Below, piece by piece: positions 8,979 to 17,497 of a stretch of DNA of 64,000 nt (within the stretch, counting starts at the first letter, position 1; every line of letters starts with the position of its first letter). A program made the translations under genes and the position numbers. This stretch comes from Saprospiraceae bacterium (GTDB lineage: Bacteria > Bacteroidota > Bacteroidia > Chitinophagales > Saprospiraceae), in assembly GCA_013214355.1 (NCBI GenBank), contig JABSSL010000003.1, positions 62,001 to 126,000 of the forward strand, in the 5' to 3' direction. The notes under the pieces are model-generated. The model searched no databases. It saw nothing but the letters and a program-made list of their open reading frames with translations, and was not told the DNA's origin.

Positions 8979-9563
8979 TCAATTCACAATAGCTACCGTC
9001 TCCAAGATCTGATTGGTGTGTCGCATGCTGTGACCAGCAATAACCAGTAAGAGTTGGTAAGCATCTGCTTTACCATAGGGGGATTTTCCATAGTGGGTCC
9101 GTAGTGGTAACTTCTTGTCTGCTAGAAAGCGGAATATCTCTTTGCGAGAGGCTTTAAAGGCTTCTACCAGCTTAACTTTAGAGGGGGCGGCACTACTCGG
9201 AGGGAGAGGGGTTTTGACTTTCGTCCCACGATCGACCACTTTGCACATTAGCCAGCCATCTCGGGCACTCAGATCGTCCGTCCCGGACGGGCCATCTAGA
9301 GCCTTTTTGACTTGCTTAAAGACCGCTTTTTCGGCTTCTACAATGTGTTCCATACATTCTGCTGGCGACCAGCCTCCGTCAGAAGGCTTAGTTAACCACT
9401 CTGTTTCGCTGAGATCGCTAATTGTCTGTAAGAGGTCTTGCTGAGTAACGGTGAGGAAATCTACCAAAAATGATCTATCCTCCCTGGATATTTTCCCAGA
9501 TTGCGCCGATAACTGGCTTAGGGTAAAGGTGAGGAGTAAGAAGAGTAAAACGTACTTTCTCAT
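8979..9563 (-). CDS. DinB-superfamily protein with signal peptide
   Basis: 194 residues. Residues 1-21 (MRKYVLLFLLLTFTLSQLSAQ) form a signal peptide ending in the SAQ typical of this phylum. The mature part is a four-helix DinB/YfiT-like fold: DLLQTISDLSETEW, then WSPAECMEHIVEAEKAVF with one likely metal-ligand His, and GHSMRHTNQILETV with two more, matching the usual three-histidine site. Related proteins are metal-dependent thiol transferases or hydrolases, mostly cytosolic; an exported one is less common. Monocistronic by spacing (over 280 bases to the next gene). Substrate unknown. Confidence 0.82.
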   Translation of the reverse strand: MRKYVLLFLLLTFTLSQLSAQSGKISREDRSFLVDFLTVTQQDLLQTISDLSETEWLTKPSDGGWSPAECMEHIVEAEKAVFKQVKKALDGPSGTDDLSARDGWLMCKVVDRGTKVKTPLPPSSAAPSKVKLVEAFKASRKEIFRFLADKKLPLRTHYGKSPYGKADAYQLLLVIAGHSMRHTNQILETVAIVN

Positions 9564-9843
9564 AATACAGTCTATTGAAGGTGATAAAATGGTGAACTTG
9601 ATGGAGCAGCTGCGAAGTGGATACCAAATAAGCTATCCAATAGCTATGTTCAAGTCCTTACAAAGGTCTAGCAGTTTGCCCAAAAAAGACCTTGCCAAAT
9701 GAGCCAAGCTAGGCTTGTATTTGTGACAGAAATACTAGCGTTCAAAGAGACGGACTTTCTTCCATGGAAGAATCAATAAGTGAAATTGCTTTCTTTGATA
9801 CAAAATTTCTACTTTCAGGGCGGTATCTAAGGACAAGCAACCC

Positions 9844-11520
9844 ATGAAAAAAAAGACCACCAACAAGAAGAAAAATAAGCCTACACAGAAAGAGAATCTC
9901 CTGTCCAAATACGCGGCTTTATGGCTGCTTTTGATCAGCTTTATTGTCTATCTGCCATCTGTTAATCTAGGCTTTACGGAATTGGATGATACCATCTTTA
10001 TTAATGAGATGAGTACGTATAATCAAGATCCCGGTAATATCATTCACTCTTTTACGAGAGGGGTCTTCAGCGAAGAAAATGATACCTACTACCGCCCAAT
10101 ACTCCTGGATTCATTCATCATCAACGCCTTCTTCGCCAAGCAGAATATTGGTGGTTTTCACTTTGTCAACATTTTACTTCATCTATTAGCTGTTTGGTTC
10201 CTATTCTCACTGCTCCAGCAGTTGGGCATAGAGAAAATGACGGCCTTCTGGCTGAGCTTACTTTTTGCCGTACATCCCGTCCTAACGCAGGCGGTGGCTT
10301 GGATTCCTGGGCGCAATGACACCTTGCTGGCCATCTTTGTCTTCCCATTCCTTAGTGCTTGTCTGAAGTATCGAGAAAACCCCAGCCTACGCTTGTTGCT
10401 GATTCAAGCGGGGACCTTGTTGGCAGCTTTGTTTACCAAAGAGACGGCCCTGTTCGCCTTGCCTGCTGCTTGGTTGTTAAGTGTTTTTCTTTCTGACAAA
10501 AAGTGGTGGGATGGACCTACCTTGCGTATGTATGGTATCTGGGTAGGGAGTGTAGCAATCTATTTATTAGCTCGCTCTTTGGCGAGCCTTGAGCAATCCA
10601 GTTTAGCTTTTGGTGATTTACTAAGTTCAGCCTTTGGAAGAATTCCCGTCTTGCTGGCGTACTGGGGAAAGGTATTTCTGCCATTTAACCTGAGTGTTTT
10701 TCCAATGATTGCAGATACGACCTTGATTTATGGGATAATAGCAATCGTATTGGTAGGTGCCTTGGTGTTCTTATCTCCTATGAATAATTGGCGAAGAATG
10801 TTGGTAGGCTTTTTCATTTTCGTATTATTTCTCGTACCCGCACTCATGGTTCCCGATGCCTTAAATAATCAGGACTTCGAACATCGCCTCTACCTACCGA
10901 TGTTGGGTGTACTTTTGCTGTTAAGTGAGACGATCTTGTTCAAAAATAAATTGAACAGTCGGCAGATGTCGATGGCGGCTGGAGCAGTTGCACTAATTTT
11001 TGCGGTGATGAGTTTGGTGCGAATGCCCGTGTTTGGTGATCCGATAACTTTTTGGAGTGCGGCAGTAGAAAGCTCTCCTAATTCTGCCTATGCCAATATG
11101 ATGCTGGCGGCTCGACTTGATGATACTGACATGAATAGAGCAACTACCTTGATGCAGAAGGCATATGATTTGGATCCCAATCAGAAGTACATCAATTACT
11201 ACATGGGAACGCTTGAAGTGATGAAAGGCAAATTACTAGAATCTGAATCTTATTTTTTGGAGGAGATCCAACGGTCTGATTACTACAAGTGCTACTCCTA
11301 CCTAGGTCAAATCGCCTTCCAGAAACAAAACCCTTCTACAGCAATTCAATACATGGAGAAGTATCTGACCGTGGATGCCCGCAATGTAGAAATGAATAAC
11401 AATCTCTTGATGCTCTATTTCCAGACCAATCGGATGGAGAAGGCCCAAGAGCATGCACAGAAGATGCAGCGAATGCGTTTAGTCATTCCCGAGCAATTCC
11501 GAGCTCCTTTGGGGATGTAA
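9844..11520 (+). CDS. TMTC/PMT-like polytopic membrane protein with C-terminal TPRs
   Basis: 558 residues. A very basic N-terminus (KKKTTNKKKNKPTQK) precedes about ten membrane helices (residues 28-395). The first periplasmic loop has TELDDTIFI and YYRPILLDSF, resembling the acidic motif and YRP region of GT-C fold glycosyltransferases of the TMTC/PMT kind; the phrase WIPGRNDTLLAIF also fits. Residues 410-550 form TPR-like helical repeats (SAYANMMLAARLDDTDMN, KYINYYMGTLEVMKGK, YSYLGQIAFQKQNP). This layout suggests a lipid-linked sugar transferase acting on exported proteins, but activity is inference. The gene converges on the PKD-protein gene with a 10-base gap. Confidence 0.7.
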   Translation: MKKKTTNKKKNKPTQKENLLSKYAALWLLLISFIVYLPSVNLGFTELDDTIFINEMSTYNQDPGNIIHSFTRGVFSEENDTYYRPILLDSFIINAFFAKQNIGGFHFVNILLHLLAVWFLFSLLQQLGIEKMTAFWLSLLFAVHPVLTQAVAWIPGRNDTLLAIFVFPFLSACLKYRENPSLRLLLIQAGTLLAALFTKETALFALPAAWLLSVFLSDKKWWDGPTLRMYGIWVGSVAIYLLARSLASLEQSSLAFGDLLSSAFGRIPVLLAYWGKVFLPFNLSVFPMIADTTLIYGIIAIVLVGALVFLSPMNNWRRMLVGFFIFVLFLVPALMVPDALNNQDFEHRLYLPMLGVLLLLSETILFKNKLNSRQMSMAAGAVALIFAVMSLVRMPVFGDPITFWSAAVESSPNSAYANMMLAARLDDTDMNRATTLMQKAYDLDPNQKYINYYMGTLEVMKGKLLESESYFLEEIQRSDYYKCYSYLGQIAFQKQNPSTAIQYMEKYLTVDARNVEMNNNLLMLYFQTNRMEKAQEHAQKMQRMRLVIPEQFRAPLGM

Positions 11521-11530
11521 TAGTTTGACC

Positions 11531-14500
11531 TTAGCGTGCTAGGGTTACGTCACCACGTCGGATTTGGATGCCTTTCTCCCCGCAGATCTTGACCTCCATT
11601 TCAATGGTATATACATATACATCTGAAGGAGCTGGACTCCCATTGTGCGTACCATCCCATACGGAATCGGGGCCTTGGCTTTGGTATACAATCTGGCCCC
11701 AACGGTTCCAGATGCGCATATTTAGGATTTCTATTTCTTCATCCTCATTCACATCCAAGTCTGTATAGGCTTTAAATACATCATTGTAGGAGTCCCCATT
11801 CGGAGTGAATACATTGGGTACTTTGACCAAGCCCGTTAGAGATCGAATGTCATATTCGTACTCATCGAAGAAACATCCAACTACATCGCTGATCGCTAGA
11901 GTCAGTAGACTATCCCCTTCGTTGACCACGTAAGGTAGTGGGGGGGACCAGCTGAATTCATATAAGCCCTCTGGGTTTGGTGGATCAGGGAAACTTAGCG
12001 ATTCTCCAACACAGATACTGGTGTCCTGTCCGCTCCAGATTAAGGGCTCAATGACGTAGATAAACCCATCAACCTCTGCGGTACATCCTAAGGAATCTCT
12101 TATTTGTACGCTGTACGAGCTAGTCATGGCTGGCGAAGCTAGGGGCATGGCTAGGCTAGGATCTTCCAAGATATCTGGACCCAGCCAATTGAAGACGTAA
12201 TCCTCCTGTGATACTACTAGGCTAAGCTGGGTGGTATCTCCTAAGCAAATTGTGTCCTGCTGAATGGCGATATCCTCTAGCTCGATGATGGATACCTGTC
12301 TAGCGACTGTATCACGGCATCCAACGTCAGAATTTGCCACGGCTAATTGAATCTCATATTCTCCGGGAGACAATACGATACTTGGATTTTGCTCTGTGGA
12401 AATCATCCCATTGCCAAAGTTCCAACTGAATTCGTTGGCTTGGGTAGAATTGTCATTTAGGTCTAAAGTGGTAGCGCAAAAGACACTATCTAAACCTCCA
12501 TTGATCAAGAAGTCCGCCCGTGTTTCGAATATCGTGATGGGTTTGGTGACCGTGGTAACACAATCATTTTCTGCACTTCGTAGAATCAAGGTTACGGGTC
12601 TGGGACCCAACACTGGGATATTTTCATACGTGTGCATGATGGGACTTTCTCCATCTACCAATGGACTTCCGTCCCCAAAATCCCAACTGAAACTATTGAC
12701 ATCAACTGTATCTAGTAAGGTGAAAGTAGCCGTACCTCCTTCGCAAATCCCCTCTGGCTCAAAGGCAAAATCCCCCTCGGGACCAATCAAGGTAATACTG
12801 CTATAGGCGGTATCCGCACAACCAAAAGTGGTAGCACTAATGAGCCTGATGTCAAAGGTACCTTTCTCAAAAGACGCTAAGGGATTCTTATCGGTGGATT
12901 GCTGCCCGTTGCCAAAATCCCATTGATGGAATAAAATCGACGAAGCCGTACTCGTATTGGTAAATTGAACTTGACTCGGAAAACATACAAAGGGATCATT
13001 ATCTACATTACTGCTAAACTGCGCCTCCGGCGGCGCCTGAATGCTAGCCAAGACCGAATCGACACCTCCGCAGCCACTGCCAATCTCTGCATAAGTCATG
13101 CGTACAATGTAGTCCCCCTCGTTGGAATAGCTATGGATATCATTAATACCAGAACCCAGACTGCCATCCCGATAGTCCCAGGTGAATTCAAGGCCCGAGC
13201 CTCCAGCTGTATAATCAACTCCGAAGAATTTGATTTCCTCTCCCACACACGCATTGGCAAAAGGAGGGTCTGTAATGATGAAGCTTCTGGGCTGATACAC
13301 GACTAGGGAATCTGCAGCTTGAGAAGTACAGCCTAGTGCATCTGTCACTGTCAACTTCACCGCAATGGTATCTCCTTCCGAAAAGCTACCATCGTAGATA
13401 TGGATGGGGTTCGCTTCGCTGCTAAATCCACCCCCGCCAAAGCTCCACTGATAATCGGTGATCACCGTATCTGCTTGGGTCTCATCTGTAAAGTTCACTT
13501 CTGCTGGGAAGCAGATAAGATTATCGTCTGTCGCAAAGGCCGCCTCGACATCAAAGATCTTTAGCTGTTGTGTGCTAGTATCAGTGCACCCATTGATATC
13601 TTCCGTGACTAGGCGAATGGTCTCCACTCCCGGTTGATTAAAGGTGAAAATTAAAGTATCCAAATGTGTTTGAACCGGCCGCCCCGATATGTCAAAAAGC
13701 CAAGTATATCCTTTCCAACAGGTAGGATCTACATTGAGAGAGCTTTGAGCATTCAGGTTGAGCCTTGTTCCTTGGCATATTTCATCCCTTGAGAAACTAA
13801 AGTCGGAGGTAATATCTCGGACGTGGATGATCGTGGTGTCTGAGGAAGCTGCACAACCGGAGGCTGGATTTTCTGCCCGTAGAATGAGTTGGTAGTCTCC
13901 TGTATCTCGATAAGGATGCGTAAATCGAACAGCCGTGCCGCTGTTCGAGCTGCCATCTCCCAAATCCCAATGCAGGATGCTGGCGTTGTAGCTAGAATCA
14001 ATGATCGTGTAGGAGAAAGGATCACTACAGTCCATCTCATAATCGATACGGGCGATGGGCCCCTTTACAAGAATCAAGTCCTCTTTTACCGTACTACTTT
14101 GACAACCATTATATTCCACAGTAAGGCTTACATCCATCGGTCCGGTTTCCTCCTCGAACGTCCAGGCTAGCTCTGGTTCTTGGTAGCAATGAAAACTTCG
14201 ACCCACATCCGTCTCGAAATGCCAAGCATCTACACTATCGGGCGGTGTAAGATTAGTGAATTGTACCGTTTCGCCTGGGCATATTTCGGTTTTATCGACA
14301 CTAAAGTCCGGACTAAGGGCTTCACCTACTTCAATTCTCAGTGCATAGGAAGTGTCGACGCAACCATCCGTATTGGTGATATTTAGTACCACATCATAGG
14401 TGCCGGGTTCGTTGTAAACATGTGCATGCGGTTCATCAGAATTTAAGCTGGCGGAAGAGCCATCGCCATAATCATATTCCCACGCTATGATTTGTTCCAT

Positions 14501-15901
14501 AGAACGGCTAGAGTCTGAAAAGGTCACACTTAAAGGGGCGCAGCCATCAATGCGGTTGGGCATGAAGAGCGCGTTGGGCATGAAGATGGTATCTGGAGCA
14601 AAAAAAGTATCTCGACAACCGGAGACATTGCGAACGAACAGTGTGCTGTACAATACATTTCGCCCGTTTTCTCCGTAAATGCTAGAATCAGGAATAACGA
14701 ATTGATGACTGGGGCGTTGCTCGGTGGAAGTCTCACCATCCGCAAACACCCAAATATAGCTTTCAGCATCCAATTGGTCAGGTTGGAAATTAATGAGCAA
14801 AGAGTCGTTACAGGTATAGGAAGGGTCAGAGGTGAAGGAAGCGTCTGGTTTATCTACACACACCGTTATAGTAGTATCAGATTCGCATCCCCTGACTGGA
14901 TCGGTTACGGTTAAAGTGACGGGGAAGAAACCTTTTTCCTTGAAGGTGACGGATGGGCTATCTTCTGTAGAAATCACAGGACTGGCTGCGCTACCAAAAT
15001 CCCAACGATAATTGCCGGGGCCTGATAGATTGGCAATCTGGATCGTATCCTCCAAGCAAAAGGTATCTCGTATACTAAAATTAGCAATGGGCTTACCCAC
15101 ATTCACCTGCGATGCGAAAGAGGCCTGGCAACCTAGTTCGTCGGTAGCAGTACGTGTGACGGTGTAGCGTTGATATGCTGTATAGGTCTGGTTCGGTGGA
15201 GTAATGGCATTTGAGGCCTGACCGTTTCCCAGGTCCCAGCTAAATTGCAGATTTTGGTCTGGGGTAGTATTGGTAAAGGCCACCTCTAAAGGGGGATCAC
15301 ATGCAGTGGGTATTGGAGGGCTAGTGGCAAAACGTACATTCTCCACCCGATTGACTTGAATGAGTTCTGGGAAATTCTTGGTGACGTCACAGCCCGGTTG
15401 ATTTGTACTCACGGAAAGGGATGGCGTAAAGGTGCCGGCCGATTCGTAGGTGTGACTAACATTGCTTATTCCATTATCGCTTCCTCCATCTCCAAAGCCC
15501 CAGCTGTATCGATTTACTTCAATGAGGTCATCGATCTGTGAAGTATTGGTAAAGGTGATTGCCAAGGGTGCACAACCAAAAGCGGTATCGATGGCGATGT
15601 TCAAATCTGGTGGTGGTAAGACTTGAATGTTGATAGTACCTAATACCGGTTCGCCTGCTCCTGCACGAAAACTGACCGTGTAAACCCCTGGTTCGGTATA
15701 GGTGGTAGCCGGCAGTGCCAGCGTCGAAGTTACATTGTTGCCGAAATCCCAGAAGTACGCGTCCACATTATTCGGAGGAGTGAAATTGACGGTGAGTGGT
15801 GGGCAGCCGCTGGTGATAGAGGCTGTCTGGGCGGTGATAAGTGTGGGAATGGTTCCTAAGCAAGTGACGCATAGGAGACCTAGCAATAGTTTTAATTTCA
15901 T
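11531..15901 (-). CDS. Giant PKD-repeat surface protein with type B T9SS sorting domain
   Basis: 1456 residues with a signal peptide (LLLGLLCVTCLGTIPTLITAQ). About fourteen PKD-like domains follow, each marked by W-x-F-G-x-G (for example YFWDFGNN, FSWDLGNG, HWDLGDGSS, FSWDFGDGS) and a P-G-x-Y/F-x-V strand, then two Ig-like modules (about 1220-1360) and a C-terminal gliding-associated domain with VFTPNGDSYNDVF, MRIWNRWGQIVYQS and WDGTHNGSPAPSDVYVY. That last domain routes proteins through the type IX secretion system to the cell surface. Most repeats carry a pair of Cys. Likely an adhesin or matrix/gliding-associated protein. Monocistronic; ends 10 bases from the convergent TMTC-like gene. Confidence 0.92.
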   Translation of the reverse strand: MKLKLLLGLLCVTCLGTIPTLITAQTASITSGCPPLTVNFTPPNNVDAYFWDFGNNVTSTLALPATTYTEPGVYTVSFRAGAGEPVLGTINIQVLPPPDLNIAIDTAFGCAPLAITFTNTSQIDDLIEVNRYSWGFGDGGSDNGISNVSHTYESAGTFTPSLSVSTNQPGCDVTKNFPELIQVNRVENVRFATSPPIPTACDPPLEVAFTNTTPDQNLQFSWDLGNGQASNAITPPNQTYTAYQRYTVTRTATDELGCQASFASQVNVGKPIANFSIRDTFCLEDTIQIANLSGPGNYRWDFGSAASPVISTEDSPSVTFKEKGFFPVTLTVTDPVRGCESDTTITVCVDKPDASFTSDPSYTCNDSLLINFQPDQLDAESYIWVFADGETSTEQRPSHQFVIPDSSIYGENGRNVLYSTLFVRNVSGCRDTFFAPDTIFMPNALFMPNRIDGCAPLSVTFSDSSRSMEQIIAWEYDYGDGSSASLNSDEPHAHVYNEPGTYDVVLNITNTDGCVDTSYALRIEVGEALSPDFSVDKTEICPGETVQFTNLTPPDSVDAWHFETDVGRSFHCYQEPELAWTFEEETGPMDVSLTVEYNGCQSSTVKEDLILVKGPIARIDYEMDCSDPFSYTIIDSSYNASILHWDLGDGSSNSGTAVRFTHPYRDTGDYQLILRAENPASGCAASSDTTIIHVRDITSDFSFSRDEICQGTRLNLNAQSSLNVDPTCWKGYTWLFDISGRPVQTHLDTLIFTFNQPGVETIRLVTEDINGCTDTSTQQLKIFDVEAAFATDDNLICFPAEVNFTDETQADTVITDYQWSFGGGGFSSEANPIHIYDGSFSEGDTIAVKLTVTDALGCTSQAADSLVVYQPRSFIITDPPFANACVGEEIKFFGVDYTAGGSGLEFTWDYRDGSLGSGINDIHSYSNEGDYIVRMTYAEIGSGCGGVDSVLASIQAPPEAQFSSNVDNDPFVCFPSQVQFTNTSTASSILFHQWDFGNGQQSTDKNPLASFEKGTFDIRLISATTFGCADTAYSSITLIGPEGDFAFEPEGICEGGTATFTLLDTVDVNSFSWDFGDGSPLVDGESPIMHTYENIPVLGPRPVTLILRSAENDCVTTVTKPITIFETRADFLINGGLDSVFCATTLDLNDNSTQANEFSWNFGNGMISTEQNPSIVLSPGEYEIQLAVANSDVGCRDTVARQVSIIELEDIAIQQDTICLGDTTQLSLVVSQEDYVFNWLGPDILEDPSLAMPLASPAMTSSYSVQIRDSLGCTAEVDGFIYVIEPLIWSGQDTSICVGESLSFPDPPNPEGLYEFSWSPPLPYVVNEGDSLLTLAISDVVGCFFDEYEYDIRSLTGLVKVPNVFTPNGDSYNDVFKAYTDLDVNEDEEIEILNMRIWNRWGQIVYQSQGPDSVWDGTHNGSPAPSDVYVYTIEMEVKICGEKGIQIRRGDVTLAR

Positions 15902-16276
15902 AACTAAGGGATTATGTTCTGACTTCTATTCATAGCTTCTTTCCAATGAGGGCACGAGTCGAGTTCAGCGGTAGACTTAATGGATGTATTTTAGTGCTTA
16001 AGGATAGATTGACTAGTACATCAAAGTCTCAAAACTTCTGAAATCTATTACTAAATAAAATATGCTTAATAGACACGTTATTAGTATTAAATGAGGGGCG
16101 GAGCGCTGTTCGTTTTTGCAAAGAAACCTTAAAATACCTAAGTTTGCAAGCGGCTTCTCATTTAGTTATAACGATTTTTGACATGTATCTGTCCAAATTC
16201 ATATTAGTATCAGCAGCCGTGCGCTTTCGTCCGTAAAAAGTGGTAATTTCTACTGCATAAAGGTAATTCTAAAGCT
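15902..16276. other. 375-bp divergent intergenic region
   Basis: AT-rich sequence between the PKD-protein start (minus) and the metalloprotease start (plus). It holds a strong plus-strand promoter at 16115-16146; no gene-like frame was seen. The promoter for the PKD gene could not be located. Confidence 0.6.
16115..16146 (+). promoter_or_regulatory. Promoter of the M43-like metalloprotease gene
   Basis: TTTG (16115-16118), a 20-base spacer, then TAAGTTTG (16139-16146) followed by CA: a full match to the Bacteroidota consensus. Transcription starting near 16153 would give a leader of about 120 bases. Confidence 0.7.
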
Positions 16277-17086
16277 ATGAAGATTAAAATTCTACTCTTA
16301 TTGGGAGGTATTTGCCTGTCTAATTTGGTCATTGCACAGGGCCTACAAACCCGGAATGAGCCATTACCTTGCCTTGGAAAGACCTTCTCAGTGATCGCCC
16401 ACATACCTAAAGACAGTCTGGGAGAGATTTACATTCGGGAGGATCAGGTCCAGGCTGCCATTGACACCATGAACGTGTATTTTGCGCCTATTTGTGCTCG
16501 CTTCGAGCTTTGTGAATTCAATATCATCGAGAATTTTCAATACGCAACTCCTGCTAATGCCAATGAGTGGCAGCAGATGAAGGTGAAATACCAGCAGAAT
16601 AATCGCATTGATGTTTTCATTGTCCTCGATATCCCTTGGGCCCCGTTCGATTGTGGTTATTCGGACCTCGGTGGGATCGAATTTCCTCAGCGAGATGCCA
16701 TCATGCTTAAACTGCCTTGTGTGATTGAACTTCCCAAATCGCTTAGTCATGAAATGGGGCACTATTTTGGTCTATTGAATACTTATGGAACCCAAAATTC
16801 TGCGCCAGAGCTAGTTGATGGAAGCAATTGTGAAACGGCAGGTGATCTGATCTGCGATACACCGGCCGATCCTTTTGTGCCTGGAGACACGCTGCGTCCG
16901 AAATACCTACATGACAATCTGCCCTGTCGCTTCGTTTTTGAAGGACGGGATCCAGCAGGACAATATTACATACCTGATGTCGGCAATATGATGACTTTGT
17001 ATCCCGATACATGTCGCTGTGGTTTTACCCAACAACAGTTCCAAAAAATGGTAGAAAAGTACAGCTTGTCGGAGGGCAATTGGTAA
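16277..17086 (+). CDS. Secreted pappalysin-like (M43) metalloprotease with altered zinc motif
   Basis: 269 residues. Signal peptide MKIKILLLLGGICLSNLVIAQ. The protease core has SLSHEMGHYFGLLNTYG (residues 156-171), the ICDTPADP segment (192-199) and a Met-turn region VGNMMTLYPDTCRCGFT (235-251), the same order as in M43 pappalysin-like metzincins. In metzincins the motif is HExxHxxGxxH; here the third ligand position, residue 168, is Asn. The protein is also short and has no T9SS C-terminal domain, so it may stay periplasmic or be a lipid-free exported form. Either a catalytically altered homolog or one using another third ligand. The gene converges with a small minus-strand gene 30 bases away. 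Confidence 0.8.
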   Translation: MKIKILLLLGGICLSNLVIAQGLQTRNEPLPCLGKTFSVIAHIPKDSLGEIYIREDQVQAAIDTMNVYFAPICARFELCEFNIIENFQYATPANANEWQQMKVKYQQNNRIDVFIVLDIPWAPFDCGYSDLGGIEFPQRDAIMLKLPCVIELPKSLSHEMGHYFGLLNTYGTQNSAPELVDGSNCETAGDLICDTPADPFVPGDTLRPKYLHDNLPCRFVFEGRDPAGQYYIPDVGNMMTLYPDTCRCGFTQQQFQKMVEKYSLSEGNW

Positions 17087-17116
17087 GGGAGAGCAAGTAC
17101 ATCAGAAAAGAGCAAT

Positions 17117-17422
17117 TCACAATAAATCTTCACTAATTTCCCAAATGACCATCGCTTGCCCGTAACTGTCCGGGTCATTTCGCGTCTCAATTACTTGACG
17201 GAGCTTATTTTTGCATTCGTGGCAGCGGCCTTCAATGTAAATGTTACCTTGTTGGTCTAGCCAGATCTGCCGGATATGAATAGGGGTGGTTCCTGGTGGG
17301 CGACAGGAGTTACAGTACACATTGTCAACAAGTTTGCTGAAATGGGTATTGAAGAGCTCTTTGCCCAAAATTAATTCAACATCTTCCAACTTGATCTGTA
17401 TCCTGCTGGAACTACTACTCAT
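17117..17422 (-). CDS. Small CxxC-CxxC (zinc-ribbon-like) protein of unknown function
   Basis: 101 residues, no signal peptide. Two cysteine pairs, YCNSCRPPG near residue 40 and GRCHECKNKL near residue 70, flank IHIRQIWLDQQGNIYIEG, a pattern fitting a small zinc-binding beta ribbon. The N-terminus (SSSSSRIQIKLEDVELILG) and the acidic C-terminus are unremarkable. No specific family recognised. Start is 75 bases from the divergent beta-helix gene, so the two may share a control region. Coding is supported by the cysteine pattern and the tidy fit between neighbours. Confidence 0.65.
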   Translation of the reverse strand: MSSSSSRIQIKLEDVELILGKELFNTHFSKLVDNVYCNSCRPPGTTPIHIRQIWLDQQGNIYIEGRCHECKNKLRQVIETRNDPDSYGQAMVIWEISEDLL

Positions 17423-17497
17423 AGCTCAATGTACTTATTGGCCCCAGGGGCTGATGCACGGATTGCTGTGATTTTGATAAATCTTTATCCTTCTTTA

